Shown: positions 8,302 through 19,033, numbered from the stretch's first letter. The stretch is DNA of 64,000 bases from Francisella persica ATCC VR-331 (GCF_001653955.1 NZ_CP013022.1:372001-436000); one strand, 5' to 3'. A program made the numbers and translations. The notes: generated by a model not told the origin, from the letters alone.

Positions 8302-10167
8302 TTATATAATCCTAAAGAAAGCCTCTTGTGTGACAAGGTTTACAGAGGTGTTTTGTAATTTTATTTGATCATTTAAATCATATTTACCACTAACAGAAAG
8401 TTTCTTTGTCATTGCTAAATCTGAGATAGAAACCATTAATCTACCTTTCTCTAGTTTCTCAATAACTGTAGCTTTAAACTCTAGATTAGGATTTTGCATT
8501 AGGTAAACCAGTTTCCAATGCGAGTTTGAGAAACGCTCTGTTTGTCTATTAGATTTTATTGGTATATCAACTTGAGCAATTATATTATCAATCTCTTGAG
8601 CATCTATCATATCTTTATGCTGTAGAAAATTGCGTAATTGATAATGCACAACTAAATCTAAATATCTTCTTAAAGGACTAGTTACTTGAACATAATTATC
8701 TAATCCCATTCCAGCATGAATGTCTGGCTGAGTAGAATACTTACCTCTTTGGAGCTTTTTACGTATCGCAAACATATCTGCTATCGAATCAAGATTATCT
8801 AGATCATCTTGACTAAGATCATGCTCGGGCTGTGTTGAAAAAGGTACGCTAATATTATTTTTAATACAAAACTGTGCTACTGCAACACCTGCCATTAGCA
8901 TTGTATCTCTGACAAGTGTTTTTGACCTTAGGCGAGGTAAATTTATCAATTTGACATTTTTATCATCATCTAATGATATCTTTATCTCAGGAAAATCAAG
9001 CTCAACTGCACATTTAGATAAACGCTTATCGGTGAAATATTTAGCATAATCAACAATATTACCAAATTCTAAAAGTTGGCTATTATTTTCGACAAATTCA
9101 TAAGAGTACCTAGTAACTTTTATATGACTAAAACATATTTCAATATCCTGGACATCACCTTGCTGATCAACTTTAAAACCTATAGATAACGCCGGAGAGA
9201 CATCTTGCAACCCCAAACCAAGTTTCTCAGTTGCCTGTGGAGGTAACATAGCTACTATCTTCTCTGGCACATATAAATTTGAACCTCTTGTTCTTGCTTG
9301 TAAATCAACCTCGTCACCAAAGTTGATACTAGAAGAAGGGTCAGCAATATGGACCCATATTTTATTTCTATCTGGATCCCAGCTAATCGCATCATCAGGA
9401 TCATTACTACCTTCATCATCTATAGCATAAGCATGCAAGTGAGTTAGATTTACACGCTGATTATCTGACGCAAAATTATATTTAAATTCTTCAGGGTTAT
9501 TTTCCAACTCTGCTCCATATCTATATAGATAAGGATTAAAAAACTCATTCCAATAGCCTATATCTAACAGCAACTTATATGCACTATTCTCAGACTCTTC
9601 GATATTTAAGTACTTAAAAAAACGACACTTAGTAGTTTTAAGTGTTGCTAAAGCCTCTATTTCCTTAAGGAATTTTCTATCCTCTTCATTGAAACTTTTG
9701 TTATTCAAGCGTTCAATAAAATCATTAAGCTCTTGCTCTTTATGCTGTTTCTCTTGCTTATCTCTAAGTATTTTATCCTTTTGTTGGTGCGAATGAATTT
9801 TTATACTAAAATCAACATCAAAGCTAAAGTACACTCCTTCAGAAACTAACAGCCAAACTGTATATGCTTGATTAATATCAACTGTTTCAAAAAACAACTC
9901 ACATAATTCGATGATAGAGGTTTTCTGTTGCCCCTGTAATAGCTCCCAAGTCATATCAAGCTCAGCTATACATAACTCTTTTAAACTCTCAAGTTCAAAA
10001 TCCTTTTCTGACTTTAAAAGTAATTGAACGTTCTTTGCAGGTAGCTTGATATTTTTACCATCAATAGTCTCAATCTCAATTTTTTTATCTAAGATATTAA
10101 CAACCTTTGCTGGTTTAGATTTAAAGATTACTAAAGCATTTTTAAAACTTTTACTTTCCAATGACAT
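8302..10167 (-). CDS. RNase II-family 3'-5' exoribonuclease (RNB domain)
   Basis: This 621-residue protein contains the RNB catalytic domain of RNase II/R enzymes, which degrade single-stranded RNA processively from the 3' end. The Mg-binding Asp cluster is D250-D259 (IDDEGSNDPDDA), and the RNA-clamp region is seen in VQVTSPLRRYLDLVVHYQL near residues 480-500. A divergent S1-like beta domain ends the protein (about 560-621). The N-terminal 200 residues are poorly conserved and Lys/Glu-rich, unlike the tidy cold-shock domains of E. coli RNase II. The length is close to RNase II (about 640) and shorter than RNase R (about 800). I cannot say whether it is functionally RNase II or R, so I give no symbol. 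Confidence 0.9.
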   Translation of the reverse strand: MSLESKSFKNALVIFKSKPAKVVNILDKKIEIETIDGKNIKLPAKNVQLLLKSEKDFELESLKELCIAELDMTWELLQGQQKTSIIELCELFFETVDINQAYTVWLLVSEGVYFSFDVDFSIKIHSHQQKDKILRDKQEKQHKEQELNDFIERLNNKSFNEEDRKFLKEIEALATLKTTKCRFFKYLNIEESENSAYKLLLDIGYWNEFFNPYLYRYGAELENNPEEFKYNFASDNQRVNLTHLHAYAIDDEGSNDPDDAISWDPDRNKIWVHIADPSSSINFGDEVDLQARTRGSNLYVPEKIVAMLPPQATEKLGLGLQDVSPALSIGFKVDQQGDVQDIEICFSHIKVTRYSYEFVENNSQLLEFGNIVDYAKYFTDKRLSKCAVELDFPEIKISLDDDKNVKLINLPRLRSKTLVRDTMLMAGVAVAQFCIKNNISVPFSTQPEHDLSQDDLDNLDSIADMFAIRKKLQRGKYSTQPDIHAGMGLDNYVQVTSPLRRYLDLVVHYQLRNFLQHKDMIDAQEIDNIIAQVDIPIKSNRQTERFSNSHWKLVYLMQNPNLEFKATVIEKLEKGRLMVSISDLAMTKKLSVSGKYDLNDQIKLQNTSVNLVTQEAFFRII

Positions 10168-10222
10168 AAAAAAGTTAGGATGTTATAATTCTCCAATTAT
10201 AACATTCAATAATTTAGATTTT

Positions 10223-10990
10223 ATGATAAATATAGATATTATTCGTAGTAGGTTTATTAGAATTGTAGGAAATGTAGTTAAATTAACATCAGTACCTTTT
10301 CATAAAATCTTTCCCAATAAAAGGTTCACTCTGCCATACTATAAAAAACCTCTTATAAAAACAAATAAACAAACAAAAGTTCCTAGAATAATTTGGCAAA
10401 CAAATTTCACTAACAAAGTAACTTTACCACTATACGTTAACTACTTGTTTAATAGATTTATGGCTCCTAGCTATGAATACAGATTTATGGATAATATAGC
10501 CGCCGAAAGATATATATGTGAAAATCATCCAGAGGCTCTAGAATCGTACCAAAAATTAACAGTGGGTGCTGCTAAAGCTGATCTATGGCGCTTACTTGCG
10601 ATCTATAAACATGGTGGTATTTATATAGATATGGATGGCTGCCTTGTGACAAGACCAGATAAATTCCTCAAAAATAAAGATGAAATGTTTATTAAAGCAA
10701 AGCAAATTTATTTTACAAATTACTTTTTTGCAGCTATGCCAAATAATAAAAAAATCAAAGAGTATATTGATACCATCCTTAAAAATATTGAAGGTGGTAG
10801 ATCTGATTTAGGTGTATGGTATCTTACTGGTCCTGGAGTTATGGAAAAAATCATGAATAATGAAAATACCGAATGGCGACATAGCAGAGAAATATGTGTA
10901 CAAGGAGCTTTTACTAATGATTATTTCCAATATATAGATAAGCCCGGCTCACACTGGACAAAAATAGCAAATAAAGACATACTAAATTGA
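10223..10990 (+). CDS. Glycosyltransferase, GT32-like (DXD sugar-binding motif)
   Basis: This 255-residue protein is read from ATG 10223. The frame is open further upstream, but that part runs into the divergent RNase gene, so the internal ATG is chosen. The core matches the glycosyltransferase DXD region of the OCH1/capsular-polysaccharide GT32 family: PRIIWQTN near 54-61, then AAKADLWRLLAIYKHGGIY leading into the metal/nucleotide-sugar motif D136-M-D138. It probably transfers a hexose from a nucleotide sugar onto a surface glycan or lipid, acting at the inner membrane surface. It stands alone, with no neighbouring polysaccharide genes, so the acceptor is unknown. It ends 19 bases from the convergent aspS stop. 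Confidence 0.85.
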   Translation: MINIDIIRSRFIRIVGNVVKLTSVPFHKIFPNKRFTLPYYKKPLIKTNKQTKVPRIIWQTNFTNKVTLPLYVNYLFNRFMAPSYEYRFMDNIAAERYICENHPEALESYQKLTVGAAKADLWRLLAIYKHGGIYIDMDGCLVTRPDKFLKNKDEMFIKAKQIYFTNYFFAAMPNNKKIKEYIDTILKNIEGGRSDLGVWYLTGPGVMEKIMNNENTEWRHSREICVQGAFTNDYFQYIDKPGSHWTKIANKDILN

Positions 10991-11009
10991 TACTAAATAA
11001 TCATTTATC

Positions 11010-12779
11010 TTATTTCTTAACAGCTATACCAAGCTCATTAAGCTGCTCTAAAGAAACTGTTGATGGTGCTTCTGTCATTAAACAGCTTGCTGTCTGTGTC
11101 TTAGGAAAAGCTATTACATCACGGATGTTTGCAGTTCCTGTAAGTAGCATAATAAGTCTATCGACACCAAAAGCTATACCACCATGGATAGGTGTACCAT
11201 AAGATAAAGCATCAAGCATAAAACCAAACTCCTCGTGTGCCTCTTCATCAGAAATACCTAACAAGTTAAATACTTTCGCTTGAATATCTTGTTTATGAAT
11301 ACGGATAGATCCACCACCTACTTCATAACCATTAATAACCATATCGTATGCTCTTGAGCTTAGTTTTTCTAGATTAGTGTTCTCTAACTCTTCAACCGAG
11401 CTAACTTTAGGAGCTGTAAATGGATGATGCATAGCATATAAACGATTATCATTTCTCTCAAACATTGGGAAATCAACAACCCACAATGGAGCCCAATCTT
11501 TATCAAATATATAAAGGTCATTACCAATCTTAGCTCTTAACGCGCCCATTGAGTCATTTACAATCTTAGCCTTGTCAGCACCAAAAAATAATAAATCACC
11601 CTCTTTAGCACCAGTTTTCTCAATCACTTTGAATAATTTCTCTTCAGAGATATTTTTTACAATTGGTGACTGTAAACCATCTTTGCCTTGTGATAATGAA
11701 TTAATCTTGATATATGCAAGACCTTTAGCACCGTAGATACCAACAAAATTAGTATACTCATCAATCATCTTACGCGTAAGCTTATCATTACCTGCTGGGA
11801 TTCTCAGCGCAATAACACGAGCTTGTGGATCACTTGCTGGCTCTGAAAATACTTTGAACTCTTCGTTTTGCATCTCTTCCTTGATATTTACAAATTCAAG
11901 TGGAATTCTTAGATCAGGTTTATCTGAACCATACTTATCAATAGCATCAGCAAAAGTCATTACTTGGAAAGGAGTGCTAAACTCAACACCGATAGTTTCT
12001 TTGAAAAGCCCAGCTATCATTCTCTCCATAGTAGACATAATAAAAGCTTCATCAATAAATGAAGCTTCGATATCTATCTGGGTGAATTCAGGCTGTCTAT
12101 CTGTTCTTAAATCTTCATCACGAAAGCATTTAACAATTTGATAATATCTATCAAAACCTGAAACCATCAAAAGCTGCTTAAAAAGCTGTGGGGATTGCGG
12201 TAATGCATAAAACTTACCATTAAAATTACGACTTGGTACAAGATAATCTCTAGCACCTTCCGGAGTAGCTTTTGTTAAAAATGGCGTTTCAATATCAAGA
12301 AAACCATTGTTATCTAAAAAGTTACGTACATAACGAATTGCCTTTGAGCGCGTAATCAATTTTTGCTGCATTTCTGGACGACGCAGGTCAATATAACGAT
12401 ACTTTAGCTTGACATCTTCGCCAGTTGCCTGATAATCATCTAACTGAAATGGGATAGTTCTAGATTTATTAATAACTTCTATACTGTCACCGACTATCTC
12501 AACCTTACCACTGGCGATATTTTTGTTTTCTTGACCTTCTGGTCTTAAGTTAACAACACCTTCAGCTTTAATCACAAATTCAGACCTTAAACTATCAGCA
12601 ACTTTGAAATTGTCATTATCTGGATTAAAAACTAATTGTACTAAACCTGTTCTATCTCTAATATCTAAGAAAATAACACCACCATGATCTCTACGACGAT
12701 GAACCCAGCCGCATACTGTGACTTTTTGACCTTGCAATTTTTCATTAATATCTGAGCTATAATGTGTTCTCATATGCAA
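11010..12779 (-). CDS. aspS: Aspartyl-tRNA synthetase
   Basis: This 589-residue cytosolic class II synthetase has the bacterial architecture: an N-terminal OB-fold anticodon-binding domain (about 1-105, with [20 protein letters not shown]), then the catalytic domain interrupted by the bacteria-specific GAD insert (about 290-410). Class II motif 2 is seen in [22 protein letters not shown] and motif 3 in [16 protein letters not shown]. The C-terminus [19 protein letters not shown] is typical of bacterial AspRS. It charges tRNA-Asp; whether it also charges tRNA-Asn (non-discriminating) cannot be decided here. It is transcribed alone, with a gene remnant upstream and a convergent glycosyltransferase downstream. 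Confidence 0.97.
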   Translation of the reverse strand: MHMRTHYSSDINEKLQGQKVTVCGWVHRRRDHGGVIFLDIRDRTGLVQLVFNPDNDNFKVADSLRSEFVIKAEGVVNLRPEGQENKNIASGKVEIVGDSIEVINKSRTIPFQLDDYQATGEDVKLKYRYIDLRRPEMQQKLITRSKAIRYVRNFLDNNGFLDIETPFLTKATPEGARDYLVPSRNFNGKFYALPQSPQLFKQLLMVSGFDRYYQIVKCFRDEDLRTDRQPEFTQIDIEASFIDEAFIMSTMERMIAGLFKETIGVEFSTPFQVMTFADAIDKYGSDKPDLRIPLEFVNIKEEMQNEEFKVFSEPASDPQARVIALRIPAGNDKLTRKMIDEYTNFVGIYGAKGLAYIKINSLSQGKDGLQSPIVKNISEEKLFKVIEKTGAKEGDLLFFGADKAKIVNDSMGALRAKIGNDLYIFDKDWAPLWVVDFPMFERNDNRLYAMHHPFTAPKVSSVEELENTNLEKLSSRAYDMVINGYEVGGGSIRIHKQDIQAKVFNLLGISDEEAHEEFGFMLDALSYGTPIHGGIAFGVDRLIMLLTGTANIRDVIAFPKTQTASCLMTEAPSTVSLEQLNELGIAVKK

Positions 12780-12939
12780 ACTAACCCTTAAAATTTTTTA
12801 TAAATAATTTAAATAGATAAGATTAATCGTAATATTATAGCAAGAAATTATAAAGAAGACTAAACACAAATATTAACAATCAAACAAATTAAGTTAAAGC
12901 CATATATCTAAGCTAATAGACTGATGATACAAGCAAAAA

Positions 12940-13720
12940 CTACCAAACTTTAGTCAAATAATGACATCAAAGCTACAAGAGTATAAAACAAACAAAATAT
13001 AAAGCGGCGCTGAAAGTATTTTCAAATCAGCTACCAAAAAGACAAATAGCACTGGTAAAACTCCCATAAATACTGCTATTGAAATATTCTGCGTAATAGC
13101 TATAAGCCACACTAAATCTTTATAATTTATAAAATCTTATTTAAGACTACAATCATATAATTTGTATTTACCAAACCATTAACAATTACAAATAACACTA
13201 TAAATAATAATGCAACAGCAGACTTTGCTAACAATTATATAGCTAGTGTATAAGTGTAATTATCGCCAAAATTATACCTAATACTTGCGTATTTTTATTA
13301 CCAATAATATCGCCAAGGTATCCCACCAGCTAATACAGCTAATGCATATATTGCATAAGTTACTATAGTTGACATATACAGATATTATAACCTTATCAAA
13401 ACCAAGGCCCTTTTAGCAAAATGTTAGTAAAAACACTATAAACATTGAGAGAAATATCGCGCAGTAGCTGCAACAGTCAAAACACAACTAAAAGTAGCTT
13501 AATATTGTTTTTTAGCAACTACTAAGTCACGTTGATCAGTAAACTCAGTAACTAATATTTCTTGAATTAAAGCACGCCAAAAATAGCAAAAATAAGATAA
13601 ATGCACTATTGTATAATAGTAACATTGATATCTGTAAGGCGAATAAACCAAAAATATGAAAATCAAAAGTTCTCCAAAATACTACCAATACTTAATATAA
13701 TTACTGACTTAATACGCAAA
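12940..13720 (-). pseudogene. Decayed MFS transporter
   Basis: The 960-base gap upstream of aspS contains minus-strand pieces of a major facilitator protein in several frames. Around 13370-13260 the reading is VTYAIYALAVLAGGYLGDII, with the loop typical of the MFS A-motif region. Around 13110-12965 it is WLIAITQNISIAVFMGVLPV followed by VFLVADLKILSAPLY, a late transmembrane pair. Stops and frameshifts interrupt it throughout. Substrate class is not recoverable. The stretch 12780-12940 holds nothing else I can identify beyond the aspS upstream region. Confidence 0.65.
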
Positions 13721-13742
13721 ATATACTTTTAAATTTAATTAA

Positions 13743-15176
13743 CTAACCAAAAACCTGTAAACTATACTTAGGTTCAAGAAACTCATAAATACCATCATCA
13801 GAACCTTCTCTACCAAGTCCTGACTCTTTGATACCACCAAAAGGTGCTTTTTCATTTGATATCGATCCTGTGTTTATACCAACCATACCATATGCTAAAG
13901 CATTTCTAACTCTTCTAATTTGATTGATATCACTACTAAAGAAATAGCTTGCTAAGCCATATTTTGTATTATTTGCTCGTTGGATAACCTCACCTTCGGA
14001 ATCAAAACAAAAAATAGCAATAATAGGGCCAAAAGTTTCTTCACAACTTGCAACCATGGTATCTTGCATATCAGCTAAAATAGTAGCTTCATAGAAATTT
14101 CCACCTAATTCTGGGTTTATCCTACCACCACATACTAACTTAGCTCCTTTTGCTAAAGCATCATCTACATGCTGTTGGACTTTCTCAACTGCTGTTTTAT
14201 TAATTAAAGGACCTATTTTAACATCAGTATCCAAACCATTTCCTTGCTTGAGATTCACAAGTGCGGTTTTTAATCTAGTGATAAACTCTCTATTGATAGA
14301 ATTATGCACAAAGACTCGATTTGGTGCTATACATACCTGACCGGCATTTCTAATCTTAGCTGCGATAAGACCCTCTACGGCTTTTTCTAGATTAGCATTC
14401 TCAAAGACTATAAATGGTGCATTGCCACCTAGCTCTAATGAAACCTTTTTGACAGTTTCTGCTGCTTGTTGGATTAGTAGCTTACCAACTCTTGTAGATC
14501 CAGTAAAAGTTATTTTTCTGACCAAACTACTTTTTTGTAGTTCTTTACCAATGATGCTTGAATCACCACAAATTACCTGCAAAAGACTCTCATCAGCTCC
14601 AGTAGCGATAAAAAGCTCTCTAGCTGCAAGTGCTGTAAGAGGAGTTAGCTCTGATGGCTTAAGTATAATACTACAACCAGCAGCTAATGCTGGAGCTGCT
14701 TTACGCGTAATCATTGCAAACGGGAAGTTCCAAGGAGTAATTGCCGCAACCACACCAACAGGATAATAATCAACTCTACCTTCAGCATTACTAATATTAG
14801 GATCAAAAACACGTGAATCTATTCTTTTGGCTTTCTCAGCATACCATTGAATAAAATTTGCACCATATTGAACTTCGACTTTTGCCTCGGCTAGTGGCTT
14901 TCCACTTTCTAGTGTGATAATCTCTGCTAAATCGTCAATATTATTTATAACTAAATCATACCACCTTGCTAAAAGCTTTGATTTTTCAGCAGCAAGCTTA
15001 TTCCTAAAGGCGTTTTGAGCATGTTTTGAAACTAGGATACTATCTTCAACATATTGGGCTGATTTTTCTTCAAGATTACATAGAACTTGATTAGTTGCAG
15101 GATTAACTACCATAAAGCTTCTATTACCAGCAAAAGAATATTTACTTATTACTTTGTTTAAAATGTTATTAGACAT
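13743..15176 (-). CDS. NAD(P)-dependent aldehyde dehydrogenase, succinate-semialdehyde dehydrogenase-like
   Basis: This 477-residue member of the aldehyde dehydrogenase superfamily oxidises an aldehyde to its acid. Visible are the cofactor-binding region AAITPWNFPFAMI and FTGSTRVGKLL, the general base Glu in SLELGGNAPF, the catalytic Cys in NAGQVCIAPNR, and the C-terminal EESGLGREG-like region KESGLGREGSDDG. The pattern is closest to GabD-type enzymes. I chose the ATG at 15176 because a good ribosome site (AGGAG) sits 7 bases before it; another in-frame ATG at 15194 overlaps the pta TGA. It follows ackA and pta tightly, which suggests a shared acetate/aldehyde metabolic unit. The precise aldehyde is inferred, not seen. 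Confidence 0.88.
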   Translation of the reverse strand: MSNNILNKVISKYSFAGNRSFMVVNPATNQVLCNLEEKSAQYVEDSILVSKHAQNAFRNKLAAEKSKLLARWYDLVINNIDDLAEIITLESGKPLAEAKVEVQYGANFIQWYAEKAKRIDSRVFDPNISNAEGRVDYYPVGVVAAITPWNFPFAMITRKAAPALAAGCSIILKPSELTPLTALAARELFIATGADESLLQVICGDSSIIGKELQKSSLVRKITFTGSTRVGKLLIQQAAETVKKVSLELGGNAPFIVFENANLEKAVEGLIAAKIRNAGQVCIAPNRVFVHNSINREFITRLKTALVNLKQGNGLDTDVKIGPLINKTAVEKVQQHVDDALAKGAKLVCGGRINPELGGNFYEATILADMQDTMVASCEETFGPIIAIFCFDSEGEVIQRANNTKYGLASYFFSSDINQIRRVRNALAYGMVGINTGSISNEKAPFGGIKESGLGREGSDDGIYEFLEPKYSLQVFG

Positions 15177-15190
15177 AAATACTCCTAAAT

Positions 15191-17287
15191 TCATATTGCT
15201 TGAATAGCTGTAATTGCAATTGTATATGTTATATCATCAACAGTTGCCCCTCTTGAAAGATCATTTACAGGTTTATTGATGCCTTGCAACACAGGTCCTA
15301 TACTTAAGACATTAGCGCTCCTTTGGACTGCTTTGTATACTGTATTACCAGTATTTAAATCTGGAAAGATCAATACTGTTGCTCTACCTGCAACTGGACT
15401 ATCTGGAGCTTTTTTCTTAGCTACACTTTCAATCACCGCAGCATCATATTGAAGTGGGCCATCAACCAATAACTCTGGAGCTTTTTGTCTAAGCAGCTCT
15501 GTAGCCGTACGTACCTTTTCAACTGGCACACCTGAGCCTGATGAGCCTGTACTATAACTAATCATTGCAACACGCGGTTCAATACCAAATTTCTTTGCAG
15601 ATTCAGCACTTTGGATTGCTATATCCACAAGCTGCTCGGCTGTAGGATCCTGGTTTACAGCACAGTCACCAAACACTACTACCTCATCAGGCATGCACAT
15701 AAAAAATACTGATGACACTAAAGAAGAGTTTGGCTTAGTCTTAATTAGCTGTAATGCTGGCCTAAGTACATCTGCTGTAGTATGTTCAGCACCTGAAACT
15801 AGTCCATCAACCTCACCAAGATAAAGCATAAGTGTTGCTACTACTATAGGGTTTTTAAGAGCATCTCGAGCCATACTTTCAGATAAGCCTTTATGCTTTC
15901 TAAGACTCATTAACGTATTTAGATATTTTGTCTCAGCTTGATCATCAATACTGACAACTTGTATATCCTTAGGAAGACTAAAACCATTCATCTCTGCTAC
16001 TTTATGGATTTTCTCTCTATTACCTATAAGCACACATTCAGCAAGACCTTGCTCATAACAGTTTTTTGCAGCTTGCAAGGTTCTTGGCTCATAACTCTCT
16101 GGTAAGATAATTCTTTTTTTAGCTTTTGTTGCCATTTTTAATAGATGATATCTGAATGCCGGTGGCGACATCACTTGATGCCCAATAACATCTGCCGTAA
16201 TGGCAATAATTATTTTATTTCTATCTAGTGAGTTACAAATAACCTCTTTGACCCTCTGAATACGCTCTTTATCATCAAGAGGTAAACTCATCAGATCAAT
16301 ATTAGCAATTCTTAAAATAGTTTTGACACTTTTATTTTTAGTAGTAAGAATTGCTAGGCCAGCTTTTTCAGCAGTTTCAACACAAAGCTCTCTGACTTTA
16401 TCATTAAGATACTCTTCAGCAGTTAGCAAAATACCAGCGATTTTCATACCATTTTGTGCAGCTAAGCATACTGTAACGAGAATATCAGACCTATCAGCAG
16501 ATGTTATCACTAAAGAGTTTGGTGTTAAATCATTAATAAAATTATCAACCCCTCTTGAGCACATCATAACTCTATCAACACGCGCTTCTAAGCTTACTCT
16601 TGATATAAGATTTAATTTAAGAATATTTTTAATATCTAATATTCGTGGTGAAGTTTTTTCGTGCTGCCACTCTACAACACCTATCAGACTTAGACCTTTT
16701 TGTGCAAAAACTGGTAATTCTCTGAGCATGTCTATAGTTACTTGATGCTGTTGCTCTGACGAAATATCCTCATCTGTTAAACTAAAACTTATTCTACCAT
16801 CATCTTCGTATGGCTTATTTAATTTTGTGATTATCGCCCCAATTATATTAGTTTGTTTTGGCAAACTACACATTGCATAATCTAGCTCATCATTGATATC
16901 AATTAATGGCTTGTTACCATGATATGAAGTTATAATTACTTCTGAACTTAAAGCCTTAATGATTTCTGTATTTAGCTCATCAACAATAGCATTTATTGCG
17001 TATAGTTTGTGAGCATTATTACCCTGTCTAAATAGACCAGAGATTATTATAAAATCAAAATCTTGTGACTTTTTATAAAACTTATTTAAAACAACCTCAA
17101 CATAATCTTTAACACGATTATTAAGTAAGTACTCCTGTATATTCTCGATGCTCATTTGCATATCATAAATAGGATGGAATGAGCAAACTTTTAATCCTTT
17201 TTGCTGTAATGCGTATACCATACTACTTGCTAATAAGCATAAACCGGTATGTTTTGAAGTTGGAAGAATAAATATAGATTTTTTCAT
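15191..17287 (-). CDS. pta: Phosphate acetyltransferase (long form)
   Basis: This 698-residue cytosolic enzyme interconverts acetyl-CoA and acetyl phosphate. It has the three-part layout of the long Pta class: an N-terminal P-loop-like AAA_26 domain beginning IFILPTSKHTGLCLLAS, a central DRTGG domain (about 210-330), and the catalytic PTA_PTB domain from about residue 375 (MATKAKKRIILPESYEPRTL). Motifs near the C-terminus include SYSTGSSGSGVPVEKVR and the conserved FPDLNTGNTVYKAVQR. The start lies 8 bases after the ackA stop, so the two form the classic ackA-pta operon. The N-terminal domains are usually regulatory in this class. Confidence 0.96.
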   Translation of the reverse strand: MKKSIFILPTSKHTGLCLLASSMVYALQQKGLKVCSFHPIYDMQMSIENIQEYLLNNRVKDYVEVVLNKFYKKSQDFDFIIISGLFRQGNNAHKLYAINAIVDELNTEIIKALSSEVIITSYHGNKPLIDINDELDYAMCSLPKQTNIIGAIITKLNKPYEDDGRISFSLTDEDISSEQQHQVTIDMLRELPVFAQKGLSLIGVVEWQHEKTSPRILDIKNILKLNLISRVSLEARVDRVMMCSRGVDNFINDLTPNSLVITSADRSDILVTVCLAAQNGMKIAGILLTAEEYLNDKVRELCVETAEKAGLAILTTKNKSVKTILRIANIDLMSLPLDDKERIQRVKEVICNSLDRNKIIIAITADVIGHQVMSPPAFRYHLLKMATKAKKRIILPESYEPRTLQAAKNCYEQGLAECVLIGNREKIHKVAEMNGFSLPKDIQVVSIDDQAETKYLNTLMSLRKHKGLSESMARDALKNPIVVATLMLYLGEVDGLVSGAEHTTADVLRPALQLIKTKPNSSLVSSVFFMCMPDEVVVFGDCAVNQDPTAEQLVDIAIQSAESAKKFGIEPRVAMISYSTGSSGSGVPVEKVRTATELLRQKAPELLVDGPLQYDAAVIESVAKKKAPDSPVAGRATVLIFPDLNTGNTVYKAVQRSANVLSIGPVLQGINKPVNDLSRGATVDDITYTIAITAIQAI

Positions 17288-17295
17288 ATAAACTC

Positions 17296-18450
17296 TTATA
17301 TTAAATTTTGTGTTTCTTGAGCAATCATAAGCTCTTCATTAGTCGCTACCACCATTATATTATGGCTATTTTTGCTATTTATGAATGTCTCAGAATTAGT
17401 ATTTTTTTGGTGATCTATCTCAAAACCAAGATTTGTTAGCTTAGCAATAATATTCTCACGGATATTAGCGGCATTCTCACCAATACCTCCTGTAAATACT
17501 AAAGCATCTAAATTATTAAAATAAATCATATAACTAGCAACAAACTTTGCCACTCTATGGCAGAAGATCTCTATCGCTAATTGTGCTAAATTATTATCTT
17601 TAGCAGCAAGTTGTGAAACTTCACGCATATCACTATGACCGCAAATACCTAGTAAACCACTTTGCTCGTTTAGTATATTTGTAATTTCTGTGACACTACA
17701 ACCAAGGTTATCGGATATATATGCAAAAATACTAGGATCTATACAACCTGAGCGAGTTCCCATTACAAGGCCATCTAGGGGGGTAAGCCCCATACTTGTA
17801 TCTACACTTTTACCATCAACAACAGCTGTAATACTACAGCCATTACCTAAATGCGCTACTATGACATTGGCTTTTTGTTGAGCTAGGATCTTTGCTGCCT
17901 GCTGTGATACATATTTATGCGAAGTACCGTGTGCGCCATATTTACGAATATTATGCTTGTGTGTCAGCTCATAAGGTATTGCATACTCTGCAATATAACT
18001 TGGCATGGTTTGATGAAATGCCGTATCAAACACAGCTACCTGAGGTAATTCTGGAAATATTTGCTGGCAAAATGTTATGCCCTCAATATGCGCTGGATTA
18101 TGTAATGGAGCTAACGGAATACAGGCTTTCATTTTTTCTAATGAATCAGCATTTATCACTACAGATTTAGAAAAATACTGTCCACCATGAACTACCCTAT
18201 GGCCAATTGCAACTATTTTTTCTAAATGATTTTTTTCTACCAAAAAACCTTTGAGCATTTCAAATACATCTTTGTAGCAACCATTTTCAAGATGTTTTTC
18301 AACTTTATGTTCAGATTTTAAAACTACTTTACAATTTTTAGTAGCAATATTTTCCGCAAGACCTATAACTAAGGATTCTGAAGTATGTGAATTTATAAGC
18401 GCAAATTTAACTGAGGAACTACCACAGTTTAATACTAATATTTCAGGCAT
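17296..18450 (-). CDS. ackA: Acetate kinase
   Basis: This 384-residue cytosolic enzyme interconverts acetyl phosphate + ADP and acetate + ATP. The family N-terminus MPEILVLNCGSSSVKFALIN fixes the start at 18450; the frame is open 21 codons further upstream but that extension is hydrophobic and unlike the family. Conserved features are GHRVVHGG, FDTAFHQTMP, the phosphate-binding HLGNGCS, GVVMGTRSG-type loop GLVMGTRSGCIDPS, and FTGGIGENA near the C-terminus. It is followed by pta after 8 bases. A TATAAT at 18484-18489 (minus strand) could be the -10 of its promoter, though no good -35 is visible. Confidence 0.97.
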   Translation of the reverse strand: MPEILVLNCGSSSVKFALINSHTSESLVIGLAENIATKNCKVVLKSEHKVEKHLENGCYKDVFEMLKGFLVEKNHLEKIVAIGHRVVHGGQYFSKSVVINADSLEKMKACIPLAPLHNPAHIEGITFCQQIFPELPQVAVFDTAFHQTMPSYIAEYAIPYELTHKHNIRKYGAHGTSHKYVSQQAAKILAQQKANVIVAHLGNGCSITAVVDGKSVDTSMGLTPLDGLVMGTRSGCIDPSIFAYISDNLGCSVTEITNILNEQSGLLGICGHSDMREVSQLAAKDNNLAQLAIEIFCHRVAKFVASYMIYFNNLDALVFTGGIGENAANIRENIIAKLTNLGFEIDHQKNTNSETFINSKNSHNIMVVATNEELMIAQETQNLI

Positions 18451-18553
18451 ATCTAGACTAAGAAATAAATAAGAAATGATAATATTATATACTAATCTAG
18501 AAGATAGTAACACCTTGGTATAGTATTTTTAGTAATGAGTATTTTGTCAAAAA

Positions 18554-19033
18554 CTAGAATGGAATATCATCATCAAAGTCAGATGAATTAATTTCTGCAA
18601 AATCAGGCATATTATCTTGCCTTGGTGGTTGCTGCTGATTTTGGTTAAAGTTATTATTTGATTGCTGATTGAAGCTGGATGTATTTTGGTAATTTGCTCC
18701 TCCTTGAGAACTACCACCACCAATAAATTGAAAATTGCTCGCAACTACTTCAGTTGTGTATTGCATATTACCGTTTTTATCTTGCCACTTATTCGTGCGT
18801 AATCGACCTTCGACAAAAATCTGTGTACCCTTATTTGCATACCTTTGGATAGTCTCAGCAGATTTACCAAATATAACAACTCTATGCCATTCTGTAGTTA
18901 TATTCTCTCCCATACCATCATTAGTTGCGATACTTAAAGTTGTTACAACAGTACCATTTTGTGTAGTTCTAACTTCTGGATCATTACCTAATCTACCTAG
19001 CAAAATAACCTTATTTACAGTTCCTTTAGCCAT
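18554..19033 (-). CDS. ssb: Single-stranded DNA-binding protein
   Basis: This 159-residue protein has the standard bacterial SSB layout. Residues 1-110 form the OB fold (GTVNKVILLGRLGNDPEVR, WHRVVIFGKSAE, GRLRTNKWQDKNG). A Gln/Asn-rich flexible linker (about 112-145) leads to the acidic protein-interaction tail ending DFDDDIPF. It coats single-stranded DNA as a tetramer during replication, recombination and repair. A ribosome site AGGAG lies just upstream of the ATG. It sits between ackA and recX but is separated from both by about 100-170 bases, so it probably has its own promoter. Confidence 0.97.
   Translation of the reverse strand: MAKGTVNKVILLGRLGNDPEVRTTQNGTVVTTLSIATNDGMGENITTEWHRVVIFGKSAETIQRYANKGTQIFVEGRLRTNKWQDKNGNMQYTTEVVASNFQFIGGGSSQGGANYQNTSSFNQQSNNNFNQNQQQPPRQDNMPDFAEINSSDFDDDIPF

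Noticed and set aside
10046-10222. Upstream extension of the glycosyltransferase frame to 10046
   Set aside because: It runs antiparallel through the start of the RNase gene and reads as low-quality hydrophobic sequence; the ATG at 10223 gives a clean family-like N-terminus.
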